Shown: positions 1 through 7,435 of the stretch, in pieces
Position numbering within the stretch: position 1 is the stretch's first letter
Layout: each line of letters begins with the position of its first letter
Source of the DNA: JBGOUJ01 sp041477005
GTDB taxonomy: Bacteria > Acidobacteriota > Terriglobia > Bryobacterales > JACQDG01
Length of the DNA: 15,390 nucleotides
Direction of reading: 5' to 3'
NCBI GenBank assembly: GCA_041477005.1
Contig: JBGOUJ010000114.1
Coordinates: 1 to 15,390 of the forward strand
Program-made: the position numbers and the translations under genes
Notes under the pieces: generated by a model
Told to the model about the DNA's origin: nothing
Seen by the model: the letters and a program-made list of their open reading frames with translations, nothing else
The model's database searches: none

Positions 1-72
1 GGCGCCAACGCCTTGCGAGAGCATGAGGAGGAACATCGCCGGGAGATCGAGCAAGATGCGGAAAATCCTTGA
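1..72 (+). CDS. C-terminal end of an antitoxin (partial)
   Basis: The first base opens a frame that ends in TGA at 70-72 and encodes a 23-residue, highly charged tail (ALREHEEEHRREIEQDAENP at its end). The start lies outside the window. The stop overlaps the ATG of the following PIN-domain toxin by 17 nt, the usual arrangement of a vapB-like antitoxin gene followed by its toxin. The DNA-binding domain is not visible, so the antitoxin class (AbrB, Phd or RHH) cannot be told. The call rests on position and on the charged toxin-neutralising type of tail. Confidence 0.6.
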   Translation, partial: GANALREHEEEHRREIEQDAENP

Positions 73-466
73 TGCCTGGGCGGTGCTCGCTTGGCTTCAT
101 GATGAGTGGCCGGCGGCGGGAAAGGTTCAGGAGCTGGTAGAGGGCGCCGAAGGTGGGGCGACGCAACTGAGCATGAGAATGATCGACGTCGGGGAGGTGT
201 ATTACCGCCTGGCAAGGAAGCTGGGCTCCCAAGAGGCAAAAGCTTTCCTTCGGGAGTTGAAGGGCATACCGGTGAAAACACTTCCTGTGCCGAAGGGGCT
301 GGTGATCGAGGCGGCGCAACTGAAGAGTCAGCACCCCATTTCCTATGCGGATGCTTTCGCCGTTGCCACAGCGATCCGGGAGAAGGCGCCCCTGGTGAGC
401 GGGGACCCGGAACTGCAAGCCTTCAGCGGAAGCGGGCTCGTTGAAATTGAGTGGGTCGGCCCATAG
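56..466 (+). CDS. vapC: PIN-domain toxin, VapC-like ribonuclease
   Basis: This 136-residue protein is a complete PIN domain. PIN nucleases use a Mg2+-binding acidic quartet, and all four positions are present: Asp6 (KILDAWAVLAWL), Glu47 (DVGEVYY), Asp99 (SYADAFAVATA) and Asp117 (SGDPEL). VapC toxins cleave tRNA or rRNA and are held inactive by their antitoxin. I chose ATG 56 because GGGAG at 41-45 lies ten bases upstream; an in-frame ATG at 23 would overlap the antitoxin reading frame much further and has no ribosome site. The 17-nt overlap with the preceding gene implies translational coupling. A small hairpin (GGCCC-ATAGC-GGGCC, 458-472) covers the stop codon but has no T run. The domain is intact, so the toxin is probably functional. 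The RNA target is unknown. Confidence 0.88.
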   Translation: MRKILDAWAVLAWLHDEWPAAGKVQELVEGAEGGATQLSMRMIDVGEVYYRLARKLGSQEAKAFLRELKGIPVKTLPVPKGLVIEAAQLKSQHPISYADAFAVATAIREKAPLVSGDPELQAFSGSGLVEIEWVGP

Positions 467-586
467 CGGGCCGCTGCGCCGAATGGAGCGTGGTCGGATT
501 GAGCGCGATCGGACTGAGCAACGGCTGGGCCCGCAACCAGTGCAAGCCGCGCCCTCAAGAACTCTCGCCGGCCTCCCCGAGCGACC
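467..586. other. convergent intergenic gap
   Basis: This gap lies between the 3' ends of the PIN toxin (+) and the aldo/keto reductase (-). It holds a short imperfect direct repeat, GGTCGGATTGAGC (491-503) and GATCGGACTGAGC (508-520). I see no convincing gene or T-tailed terminator. Confidence 0.4.
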
Positions 587-1549
587 TCAGCCGCCGGCGT
601 ATTCGTGCATCCGAGGCAGGGCGGCTGACTCCACGTTGCGCTTCCAGTCTTCGAGCAGTGGTCCCTTGATGCGGCTCGCGCGGTCCCGCAGCCCGGCCAT
701 CTGCTGACCGCTGAGCGGCTTGAACTGTTGTGCGATTCGCACGTCGTCTTCGAGCTGCCCGATCGTCGTGCAGCCGATCGCTGTACAGTGAATCGGCAGG
801 CTCAGGACGTAGCTCAGGCACTCCCGGGCGCTCAGGGATTGCAACAGCTTGGCGTTGGCGAAATTCTTCATCCCCTGAATGCCCATCCCCCGCTCGACCG
901 CTACCGGCAGCACCAGGTTTTCAAAGCTCAGGTAGCTGGGGTCGGCGGCGTGCAACGGCATCAGGATCGTGTCGTACTTGGTGTAGGCCTTCAGCATTTC
1001 GAGGTGGACGTACGGATCGTGATGGCCGGTGAAGCCGATGAACCGGCATTTGCCCGCCTGCTTGGCCGCCTCGAAGGCCTCGATCGCTCCGCCCGGGCCG
1101 AAGATCCGCGCTACCTCTTCCTTTTCATTGACGGCGTGGATCTGCCAGAGGTCCAAGTGGTCCGTCTTGAGGTTCTTCAGGGAAGCATGCAGCTCGTCCT
1201 CGGCTTCCTTGCGCGTCCGTTTGGCTGACTTGGTGGTGATGAAGACGCTCTTCCGAAACTGGGGCAACACGTCGCCGTAGACTTCTTCCGATTTCCCGTC
1301 CCAATAGCCGTGGGCGCAATCGAAGTAGTTGATCCCCAGCTCCACTGCCCGCCGCACGATGGCGCGAGCTTCCTCTTTGTCCGGCAGCAGCGGAAACCGG
1401 CCCCCGGCCTGGCCAATAACGGTCAGCTTCGCGCCCGTCTTGCCGAAGGTCCGCATCGGGATGTCTCCGGGTTTCACCCGCGGCCCCTGCCCCGCGCGCG
1501 CCGCTGCCAAACCCGCAAACGCCCCACCCACAAACACTCGACGCTTCAT
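587..1549 (-). CDS. Tat-exported aldo/keto reductase
   Basis: This 320-residue protein has the aldo/keto reductase TIM-barrel pattern. The catalytic tetrad is visible: Asp77 (NYFDCAHGYW), Tyr82, Lys107 (ITTKSAK) and His138 (LWQIHAV). Family members reduce aldehydes or ketones with NADPH. The N-terminus carries a twin-arginine stretch (MKRRVFVGGAFAGLAAARAG), so the enzyme is probably exported folded by Tat; such Tat-type aldo/keto reductases are frequent in Acidobacteria and Planctomycetes. Start 1549 was chosen because AGGAGGT lies about seven bases upstream. An in-frame TTG further up would add 15 residues that spoil the signal. It is the last gene of the minus-strand block, about 310 bp after the preceding gene, so it may have its own promoter; a TACAAT box sits just upstream, but no -35 fits it. 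The substrate cannot be told. Confidence 0.9.
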   Translation of the reverse strand: MKRRVFVGGAFAGLAAARAGQGPRVKPGDIPMRTFGKTGAKLTVIGQAGGRFPLLPDKEEARAIVRRAVELGINYFDCAHGYWDGKSEEVYGDVLPQFRKSVFITTKSAKRTRKEAEDELHASLKNLKTDHLDLWQIHAVNEKEEVARIFGPGGAIEAFEAAKQAGKCRFIGFTGHHDPYVHLEMLKAYTKYDTILMPLHAADPSYLSFENLVLPVAVERGMGIQGMKNFANAKLLQSLSARECLSYVLSLPIHCTAIGCTTIGQLEDDVRIAQQFKPLSGQQMAGLRDRASRIKGPLLEDWKRNVESAALPRMHEYAGG

Positions 1550-1858
1550 GGCGCCACCTCCTGGGGGCTCATTGTAACCCTCGCCGAACGTCAATGGTGG
1601 AAAATGGAAAGTCTACCGCTCGCCACTCCTGGCGGGCACGATGCGCTGGGAAACGCCGAAGGCCTGCCCAAGCGTCATGGTTGCTATACCGGTACATTTC
1701 GGGTTGGCTCGAAGGAATTCGACGCGCTTGAGGAATTCGTGGCGGGCGCCAGGAGGGAGTGTCTGAAACTTGGAAAACGACTCTGGATCAGGCGGGAGCG
1801 TGTGGTGAGCTACGGCCGGCTGCTTGGCAGGGGCTGGAGCTCTCCCCGAGGAAGAATT
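1550..1858. other. 310-bp gap without a confident gene
   Basis: The stretch separates the aldo/keto reductase from the secreted protein gene at 1859-2509. Both strands are open over much of it. On the minus strand the frame of the upstream gene continues past its TGA for about 80 codons, in protein-like composition (for example LPPGARHEFLKRVEFL), to a TAG near 1617, but no start codon or ribosome site introduces it. On the plus strand a frame begins at ATG 1604 and runs into the antisense of the next gene. Neither is recognisable. The only clear signal is the ribosome site of the reductase at its left edge. Confidence 0.4.
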
Positions 1859-2509
1859 TCACTCCGCCGCCTTGCCCACCACCGTGATTCCCAGCTCGAC
1901 CGAGCCGCTTTTCACCTGCAGGACGACCTTGCCACCGCCCTGCTGGAGGCTGGGAAACTTGGCGCCGGATTCGGGCATGGCCAGGAACAGAACAGACGGG
2001 TGGGATGTCCCGCTCGCCTTCCGGCTCAGGTCGACCTCCTGCTCGAAGGTGAGCTTGGCGCCGGCGTCCTGGTCGGCGGAGACGGGAGCCAGCAGGAGAT
2101 GGTCGCGGCGCGGAGAGGCGCCCTGGTGGTCGCCGTCCTCGGGTTGGAGATTGAACCGTATCGTGTAGACGCCGGGCTGGATGGGCTGGCCGCGAAAGTC
2201 AGCGCCCGCCTTCGCGTAGCGGATCACGCCGACCAGCGTGTTTACAGGAATCAACGGAAAGTCCGAGCCGCGCGGCTCCTCGGAGGGCTTCTGCGTGGGA
2301 ATCGACTTGTTGAGCCAGACCTCGACAAAAGGGCCGCTCGCATCCTTCGCGCGGGCGCCGTCGCCTTCCAAAATCGATTTCACCGAGTCGGCAACTCCAG
2401 GCGCGGTGCAAGGGCCGGCGGATTCGAGCGTGTACTGGGCGCGGGCGGGGATAACCAGGGCCGGAACGATCAGCAGGCAGAGGAACAGTAATCGATTACG
2501 GGCGCTCAT
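1859..2509 (-). CDS. secreted protein of unknown function
   Basis: This 216-residue protein starts with a good Sec signal peptide (hydrophobic LLFLCLLIVPALVI, likely cleaved after PARA at residue 24). The rest is soluble and mostly predicted beta. It contains the stretches QPGVYTIRFNLQPEDGDHQG and RKASGTSHPSVL. Proteins with this pattern (a 'G-x-Y-x-x-R ... DGDHQG ... SRKASGT-HP' core) are, from memory, common in Acidobacteria, where they carry no assigned function; this recall cannot be verified here. No ribosome site precedes the ATG. Instead TATAAT lies six bases upstream, which would place the transcript start at or near the ATG. A strong hairpin at 2535-2556 separates the gene from its upstream neighbour. 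Confidence 0.8.
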   Translation of the reverse strand: MSARNRLLFLCLLIVPALVIPARAQYTLESAGPCTAPGVADSVKSILEGDGARAKDASGPFVEVWLNKSIPTQKPSEEPRGSDFPLIPVNTLVGVIRYAKAGADFRGQPIQPGVYTIRFNLQPEDGDHQGASPRRDHLLLAPVSADQDAGAKLTFEQEVDLSRKASGTSHPSVLFLAMPESGAKFPSLQQGGGKVVLQVKSGSVELGITVVGKAAE

Positions 2510-2515
2510 TTCTTG

Positions 2516-2521
2516 ATTATA
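2516..2521 (-). promoter_or_regulatory. TATAAT -10 box, possible leaderless start
   Basis: The minus strand reads TATAAT-CAAGAA-ATG. A perfect -10 hexamer ends six bases before the start codon of the secreted protein gene, so transcription would begin at about the A of ATG. No recognisable -35 is found 16-18 bp upstream (GGGCCC at that place), which lowers confidence. Confidence 0.35.
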
Positions 2522-2534
2522 GCGTGGCGAGACA

Positions 2535-2556
2535 GGGCGGGCCCTTAAGCCCGCCC
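2535..2556. terminator. GC-rich intergenic hairpin
   Basis: GGGCGGGC-CCTTAA-GCCCGCCC forms a perfect 8-bp stem with a 6-nt loop in the gap between two minus-strand genes. No T run follows on either strand, so it is not a classic intrinsic terminator. It could attenuate read-through or protect the 3' end of the DUF1326-like mRNA. Confidence 0.45.
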
Positions 2557-2587
2557 CGCTTTGCGGACGTGGAGAAAGAAAGGACGC

Positions 2588-3259
2588 TTAGTCGGACCCG
2601 ACGGCGAAGCTGCCCAGGAACGCGCTGTTCTTGTCGGGGCTCGACCAAGTGACGTTCAAGCCCTCGCCTTCGAACCGGTTGTCCACCGTGTGGGCCGGCA
2701 TCGAATGGTCCAGCTTGGTGAGCGGCTGGTAGTAGGTAAACGCGTTGTGGCAGACCGCATCCCCGTCCCTGAGGGCGCGGGTCTGGATGCGCGCCAGGTT
2801 CCCGGCCGTCATCACGGCCGTACCGGCGTGCATGTTGCCGTTGAAGTTAATCTCGATCGGGGCCGCTTCCACGCGCGTTACAGTCTGCACCAGATCGCCT
2901 GCCATCTTATGGGCGAAGCTTTGGAGCGCCTCGCGCTGCTCGACGTTGGCGCGAGAGTCCACGATCAGGATGGACTTGGCCGGATAGGGGCTGTGGAACG
3001 GATCGCCCAGCGTAGTGGCGGCCTTCACCACCGCAGCCACGCCCAAGCCGGAGAGGTCCACATTGTTCCAGGATCCCTGGTCCACTTTCCAAGCCATGAC
3101 GGCCAGGTCGCCGACCAAGCCGGCTTCGGAATTGGCGAAGCACTGCGCGACGTAGATGTCGGCATTGCGCGCTTCGATGTAAGTGCCGCGGATTTCGGCA
3201 GCCGAAAGCAGCGTGGCCGCCGCGAGCAGCAGCGTTGCAGATAACAAGATCTTCCTCAT
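2588..3259 (-). CDS. secreted DUF1326-like protein
   Basis: This 223-residue protein has a Sec signal peptide (KILLSATLLLAAATLLSA, cleavage near residue 20-21). The mature protein begins EIRGTYIEARNADIYVAQCF and continues with AVMAWKVDQGSWNNVDLSGL, the pattern I associate with DUF1326 proteins found next to oxidoreductase or sulfite-related genes in Acidobacteria. The function of the family is not established. Cys40 and one Cys near residue 170 are the only cysteines and could form a disulfide. Start 3259 is supported by GGAGG seven bases upstream. The gene lies 52 bp downstream of the small Cys-rich protein gene, with no hairpin between them, so it may belong to the molybdenum hydroxylase transcript. 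Confidence 0.82.
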   Translation of the reverse strand: MRKILLSATLLLAAATLLSAAEIRGTYIEARNADIYVAQCFANSEAGLVGDLAVMAWKVDQGSWNNVDLSGLGVAAVVKAATTLGDPFHSPYPAKSILIVDSRANVEQREALQSFAHKMAGDLVQTVTRVEAAPIEINFNGNMHAGTAVMTAGNLARIQTRALRDGDAVCHNAFTYYQPLTKLDHSMPAHTVDNRFEGEGLNVTWSSPDKNSAFLGSFAVGSD

Positions 3260-3311
3260 CCCGAACCTCCAGATTCATTTTAGCATACGACGGACGAGCC
3301 GGATGCTTATC

Positions 3312-3524
3312 CTACACGGGCCGATAACACGAGCGGTAGAGGTTGCAGGTGCCCTCGTCGACTATCTGGCCGTCCGGACCCAGACAGTTCTGGGTCTGGA
3401 CGCACCAGTAAACCCGCTCCCCGGCCTGCGACTCAATGGGGTCTCCCTGCACGTCGATGAACATGCCCTTCCAGCGGATGTTCGAACAACGTTCAGCCGA
3501 GGCCTGAACTTCCGACTTCTCCAT
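3312..3524 (-). CDS. 70-residue Cys-rich protein coupled to the hydroxylase operon
   Basis: I do not recognise the family. The protein has five cysteines (13, 41, 47, 60, 66). The last four form two C-x5-C motifs (CVQTQNC and CNLYRSC) separated by 12 residues, which could hold a metal or an iron-sulfur cluster, or two disulfides. There is no signal peptide or membrane segment. Its ATG starts two bases after the TAA of the FAD-subunit gene, so it is translated together with the hydroxylase. Intact codons, a start and stop that fit the operon exactly, and unusual but protein-like composition make it a real gene. It may be an accessory subunit or maturation factor; that is inference. Confidence 0.75.
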   Translation of the reverse strand: MEKSEVQASAERCSNIRWKGMFIDVQGDPIESQAGERVYWCVQTQNCLGPDGQIVDEGTCNLYRSCYRPV

Positions 3525-3526
3525 GC

Positions 3527-4507
3527 TTACGCCTTCGCGGCCGCCAGGAGCGCGCGCTTGATGGCGACCTTGGCCAGTTGCACCTTGAAGCCGTTCTGGC
3601 TCAGAGGCGTCGCGCCGGCCAAAGCCGCATCAGCCGCAGCCTGAGCGGTAGATTCGCTGATCGTTTTGCCGGCCAGGGCCTTCGCCGCTTCCTCGGAGTT
3701 CCACGGCGTGGGGGCCACGTGGCCGAGTACCACCTTGGCGCTTTCGACCTTCGTGCCGCTCATCTTGAGCGCCACCGAAGCCGCCGTCAGGGGCCAATCC
3801 AGCGCCTCCTTCTGGCGAACCTCGTAAGTGGAGTTCTTCCTGCCACCGGCCGCCGGAACCACGATCCCGGTGAGGATCTCGTTCGGCTTGAGATCCACTT
3901 CCCGGCTCATGGCGTCCGTCGGTGTGAGGAAGAACTTCTCCACCTCGACCGTCCGGTTGCCGGACGATCCGGCAATCGTGACTTTGGCGCCCAAGGCAAT
4001 CAGGGCCGGGCCGAGGCTCGACGCGCTGACAAACTTGGCCGGCCCGCTGTTGCCCAGGATGGCGTGATAGCGGTTCTCGCCATTGGGTACCAGCTCCCGG
4101 CCGCTGGAATCGCGCGCCAGCAGCCCGAAGCCCTTGCGGAAATACCAGCAGCGTGGCCGCTGGCAGAGGTCGCCGCCGACCGTGCCCATAGCCCGCATCT
4201 GCGGGCTAGAAACGCCCCGCGCCGCCTGCGCCAGGGAAGGATACTCCTTGCGGACCTGGGCGTTCTCGAGCAGCTCCTCGAGCGTGACCATGGCGCCGAT
4301 ATGCAGCCCCCCTTCGGCAGCCTTGATCCCTTTCAGCTCTTTGACGCCGCTGAGACTCACCACCCGCTTGGGCGTGTGGACATAGTCTTTCATCAGACTG
4401 ATAAGGTCGGTGCCGCCGGCCAGCAGGTCGGTTTCGCCCCACTGGGAACCGAGCAGACCGATTGCTTCCTTGGTCGTCTTGGGGTTTGCGTACTCAAAGG
4501 CTTGCAT
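3527..4507 (-). CDS. yagS: FAD subunit of molybdenum hydroxylase (YagS/PaoB type)
   Basis: This 326-residue protein is the medium, FAD-binding subunit of the xanthine dehydrogenase/aldehyde oxidase family. It passes electrons from the iron-sulfur clusters to FAD. The two FAD-contacting loops are clear: LLAGGTDL (28-35) and TVGGDLCQRPRCWYFRKG (109-126), followed by ENRYHAILGN, typical of the YagS branch. E. coli PaoB carries an extra [4Fe-4S] cluster in this insertion. Here only Cys115 and Cys120 remain; the expected later cysteines are absent (GFGLLARDSS, NSGPAKF), so that cluster is probably missing. The ATG directly abuts the TAA of the molybdopterin-subunit gene (TAAATG), with GGGAGG ten bases upstream. 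No export signal is present; export would be by piggy-back on the 2Fe-2S subunit. Confidence 0.93.
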   Translation of the reverse strand: MQAFEYANPKTTKEAIGLLGSQWGETDLLAGGTDLISLMKDYVHTPKRVVSLSGVKELKGIKAAEGGLHIGAMVTLEELLENAQVRKEYPSLAQAARGVSSPQMRAMGTVGGDLCQRPRCWYFRKGFGLLARDSSGRELVPNGENRYHAILGNSGPAKFVSASSLGPALIALGAKVTIAGSSGNRTVEVEKFFLTPTDAMSREVDLKPNEILTGIVVPAAGGRKNSTYEVRQKEALDWPLTAASVALKMSGTKVESAKVVLGHVAPTPWNSEEAAKALAGKTISESTAQAAADAALAGATPLSQNGFKVQLAKVAIKRALLAAAKA

Positions 4508-6667
4508 TTAGGCCATCCCTCCCTTCTGCAACGCAGCGAGGACTTTGTCCGGTGTTACCGGAACGGTGGGAACGCGCACGCCGAGGGCATTGGCGACGGC
4601 GTTGGCGATCGCCGCGCACGGCGAAATCGCCGGCGGCTCACCCAGGCCGATCACGCCCCGGCTGTCGTAGACGTTGGTCATCATGTGGACCACGATCTCG
4701 CCCACATCGTCGATGCCGGCCAGCTTGTAGTACTCCATGTCGGCGTTGAGCATCATGCCGGTCTGCTGGTCGTAGATTCTCTCCTCATAGAGAGCGCTGC
4801 TGATGCCCATGATCACCGCGCCGTAGACCTGGCTTTCGGCCGTCTTCAGATCGATGAGCAGGCCGCAATCCTGCACGGCCACGAACTTCTTCAGCCGCAC
4901 GATGCCGGTGTCCGTGTCGATCTCCACCTCGGCCATCTGGACGCCGCCGACGTTGGCGTCGTTCAGGTTGCCCTCGTCGCGGGCCGGCTGGCGGCCGAGT
5001 TCGGAGATGGTTTTCGTTCCCAGCTTGGCGCAGGCAGCCTTCCAGGTGAGGCTTTTGGACGGATCCCCCTCCACCTGGATGCGGCCGTCCCGGGCCACCA
5101 GCTTGTCGGCTGTGCTTCCCAGGCTCGGGGCCACCGCCTCGAACAGCTTGTCCAGCGCCTTTACGGAGGCGCGACGCGTGGAGGCGGAAACGCCGCCCAC
5201 GGTGGTCGAGCCGCCGGAAGCTCCGGACGGAGGATAGTTGCTGTCGCCGATCAGCACCTGCACGCCGCCGAGCGGAAGGCCCAGCGTCTCGGCGGTTACG
5301 ATCGCGATCACGGTCCGGGTTCCGGTGCCGAGGTCCTGGCTGCCGAGCGTTGTCTGCACGCTGCCGTCGGGATTGATGGCGACCCGGCAGTCACTGTCGT
5401 GCGGGCGCCCGCCCCAGGTATGGATCGAGAGGCCCACGCCGCTCCTCATGAGGCCCCGGCCGCTGCCCTGGCCCCGCGGATGCCACTTGGCCTTCCAATC
5501 CATCAGCTCCGCCCCTTTCAGCAGCTCGTCCCGATAGACCTCGCCTCGCGGGGTCAACGAAACGTTCTTCAGGAAGAAATCGAGCGAGCTCATGTTCAGC
5601 TTGTGAGCCAGATCGTCCAGGGCGCACATGGTCAGCGCGGCGGCCTGCTGGTGGTTGGGAGCCCGCCAGGCGCGCTGGGGGCCGGTGTTGGTGGATACCG
5701 AGATGTGACGCATGCGCCGGTTCGGAATCTCGGTGAACACGTAAGGAATCGGGGGCATGTTGCCGCCGCCCGGACCGCCGGTGGACCAGGATTCGGAGTC
5801 CCACGCGATCAGCGAGCCATCTTTCTTCGCCGCAACCTTGATCTTGGCGAAGTCGGAAGGCCGTGCCCCGCCCATCAACTGCTCCCCGTCGCGATCGAGC
5901 ATCAGCTTGACCGGCTTGCCGGCTCGCTTGGACAGTTGGGCGCAGACCACGCCCCAGCGGTCGATCGAGAATTTCGAGCCGAAGCCGCCGCCCATGTATT
6001 GGGTAATGACGCGAACGTCGGCGGGCTTGATGCTGGCCGTAGCCGACTCGTTGGCCAGAACCTTGGCTAGGTCGCCGCCGACGCGGCCCACCGCCTGGGT
6101 GGAGGCGTAGAGCGTACACTTGTCACCGTCCCACTCCGCCACCTGCCCGTGGGACTCCAGGCAGCAATGGGTGATGGTGTTGATCCCGTAATAGCCTTCG
6201 CTCACTACTTCGGCTTCGGAGAACGCCTTATCCGGATCGCCGTTTTTCTGCTCGGCGGAGGGCTTGGTCATGTTGCCGGCCTTGCTGAGGTCCTCCTCTT
6301 TGACCAGGTGCGGCAACACCTCGTATTGAACCTTGATCTTGCGGACGCCGTCCCGGGCGATTTCCTCGGTGTCGGCCGCCACCGCGGCGATCTCGGTTCC
6401 ATGCCACAGGATCTCGGCGCCCGGCTTGGAGATCACCTGCACGGCGCGGACGCCGGGAAGGCTTTCGGCTTCGCTGGTGTCGATGCTGGTGACCTTGGCG
6501 TGGGCGTGGGGGCTGAGCAGCATCTTGGCCACCAGCCCGCCGGGGCGGTTGATGTCGTAAGAGTACTTAGCCCGGCCGCTGGCCTTCTCGGGCCCGTCCA
6601 GGCGGCTGATGCGCTTGCCGATCAAGCTCCGCTTTTCAGCGGGGGGCCAATCGTATTTGCTAGGCAC
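4508..6667 (-). CDS. yagR: molybdopterin-binding subunit of molybdenum hydroxylase (YagR/PaoC type)
   Basis: This 719-residue large subunit hydroxylates an aldehyde or heteroaromatic substrate at a molybdenum-cytosine or molybdopterin cofactor. Visible family marks are an N-terminal domain (KRISRLDGPEKASGRAKYSYD), the cofactor loop QYMGGGFGSKF (223-233), AWRAPNHQ (333-340) and the catalytic base Glu677 in GLGEPPAISP. The CO-dehydrogenase loop AYRCSFR is absent, so it is not a CoxL form I enzyme. The start is GTG at 6667, preceded by AGGAGG at ideal spacing and lying inside the end of the 2Fe-2S gene (8-nt overlap). Length matches the E. coli YagR branch (about 730). Subunit order here is FeS-Mo-FAD, unlike FeS-FAD-Mo in E. 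coli paoABC. No XdhC/PaoD-type maturation factor is present in the window. Confidence 0.95.
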   Translation of the reverse strand: MPSKYDWPPAEKRSLIGKRISRLDGPEKASGRAKYSYDINRPGGLVAKMLLSPHAHAKVTSIDTSEAESLPGVRAVQVISKPGAEILWHGTEIAAVAADTEEIARDGVRKIKVQYEVLPHLVKEEDLSKAGNMTKPSAEQKNGDPDKAFSEAEVVSEGYYGINTITHCCLESHGQVAEWDGDKCTLYASTQAVGRVGGDLAKVLANESATASIKPADVRVITQYMGGGFGSKFSIDRWGVVCAQLSKRAGKPVKLMLDRDGEQLMGGARPSDFAKIKVAAKKDGSLIAWDSESWSTGGPGGGNMPPIPYVFTEIPNRRMRHISVSTNTGPQRAWRAPNHQQAAALTMCALDDLAHKLNMSSLDFFLKNVSLTPRGEVYRDELLKGAELMDWKAKWHPRGQGSGRGLMRSGVGLSIHTWGGRPHDSDCRVAINPDGSVQTTLGSQDLGTGTRTVIAIVTAETLGLPLGGVQVLIGDSNYPPSGASGGSTTVGGVSASTRRASVKALDKLFEAVAPSLGSTADKLVARDGRIQVEGDPSKSLTWKAACAKLGTKTISELGRQPARDEGNLNDANVGGVQMAEVEIDTDTGIVRLKKFVAVQDCGLLIDLKTAESQVYGAVIMGISSALYEERIYDQQTGMMLNADMEYYKLAGIDDVGEIVVHMMTNVYDSRGVIGLGEPPAISPCAAIANAVANALGVRVPTVPVTPDKVLAALQKGGMA

Positions 6668-7310
6668 GTCGTCCTCCTTTCATTTCGCGGGCCGCGTCCA
6701 GGGCCGCTTGCCGCACTCCGATGTAGGTGCCGCAGCGGCAGAGGTTCCCGCCCAGTCCTTTGCGGACCTGGTCCATGGTCGGGTTGGGGTGCCGGTCCAG
6801 GAAGGCCTTGACCGCCATCACAAAGCCCGGCGTGCAGAAGCCGCACTGCTGGGCGTCGTTTTCCACGAAGGCGGCGGAAACGGGGTGCAGCTTGCCGTTC
6901 GTGGCCAGACCTTCGATGGTCTGTATCTCTTTGCCCTGCGCCTCGATCGCCAGCATCGTGCAGGAGTAAACCGGACGGCCCGCCACGATCACGGTGCAGG
7001 AGCCGCAGGTGGCGCGGTCGCAAACTTTCTTGGCCCCTGTCAGGTCCAGGTGATTGCGCAAAGCGTCCAGCAGCGTGACGCGAGGTTCCAGGTTCAGGTT
7101 GTGGACTTTCCCATTGATGCGCAGCGAAACCGGAACCGCTCCCGGCCCTATGGTCGGGGCCGCCGCCGCGACCTGGGGTTCCACCAGCAAGCCGGTGGGC
7201 AAGGCGGCTACCGCGCCGCTGCCGATTCCCATTCCTTGCAGGAACGAGCGGCGCGAGAATCCTTTCTTGCCGGGCTGTTTCTTTCCGCCGTGGTTTGAAG
7301 TTTTGTTCAC
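6660..7310 (-). CDS. yagT: Tat-exported 2Fe-2S subunit of molybdenum hydroxylase (YagT/PaoA type)
   Basis: This 216-residue subunit carries two [2Fe-2S] clusters. The plant-type ferredoxin cluster is held by Cys97, Cys102, Cys105 and Cys117 (KKVCDRATCGSCTVIV ... YSC). The second is in the helical domain, with Cys156/Cys159 (QQCGFCTPG) and Cys191/Cys193 (NLCRCG). The N-terminus has a full Tat motif (SRRSFLQGM, residues 19-27) and a hydrophobic stretch up to about residue 50, so the assembled heterotrimer should be exported folded to the periplasm. The start is GTG 7310, after GGAAGG. It is the first gene of the operon; a possible promoter lies at 7385-7412. The 3' end contains the ribosome site of the next gene. 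Electron acceptor and substrate are not evident. Confidence 0.95.
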   Translation of the reverse strand: MNKTSNHGGKKQPGKKGFSRRSFLQGMGIGSGAVAALPTGLLVEPQVAAAAPTIGPGAVPVSLRINGKVHNLNLEPRVTLLDALRNHLDLTGAKKVCDRATCGSCTVIVAGRPVYSCTMLAIEAQGKEIQTIEGLATNGKLHPVSAAFVENDAQQCGFCTPGFVMAVKAFLDRHPNPTMDQVRKGLGGNLCRCGTYIGVRQAALDAAREMKGGRRA

Positions 7311-7384
7311 CAGGCACCTTCCTTTCCGGAATGATAGATCTGAAGTCTCCGAGTGGGCTCAGCAACAGTAATGGAACGGACTCC

Positions 7385-7412
7385 AATATACCAAATCCAC
7401 GGTCAGGAGCAA
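7385..7412 (-). promoter_or_regulatory. putative promoter of the hydroxylase operon
   Basis: On the minus strand TTGCTC (7412-7407) and TATATT (7390-7385) are separated by 16 bp. The -10 matches five of six consensus bases; the -35 matches only the TTG core. The predicted transcript start near 7378 would leave a leader of about 68 nt before the GTG of the 2Fe-2S gene. Confidence 0.42.
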
Positions 7413-7435
7413 GAGGGGCCAGAGGACAAAAAATT

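Noticed and set aside
1310..2491. A 393-codon open frame on the plus strand
   Set aside because: It is antisense to the start of the aldo/keto reductase and to the secreted protein gene, both of which have signals and domains; the translation has no recognisable pattern. Long antisense frames are expected at this GC content.
3578..6070. An 830-codon open frame on the plus strand
   Set aside because: It is the antisense shadow of the FAD and molybdopterin subunits; its composition is rich in His, Arg and Gly without domain structure.
4508..6667. Carbon monoxide dehydrogenase large subunit (CoxL)
   Set aside because: The form I active-site loop AYRCSFR is absent; the loop here is AWRAPNHQ and the subunit has YagR-like length and neighbours.
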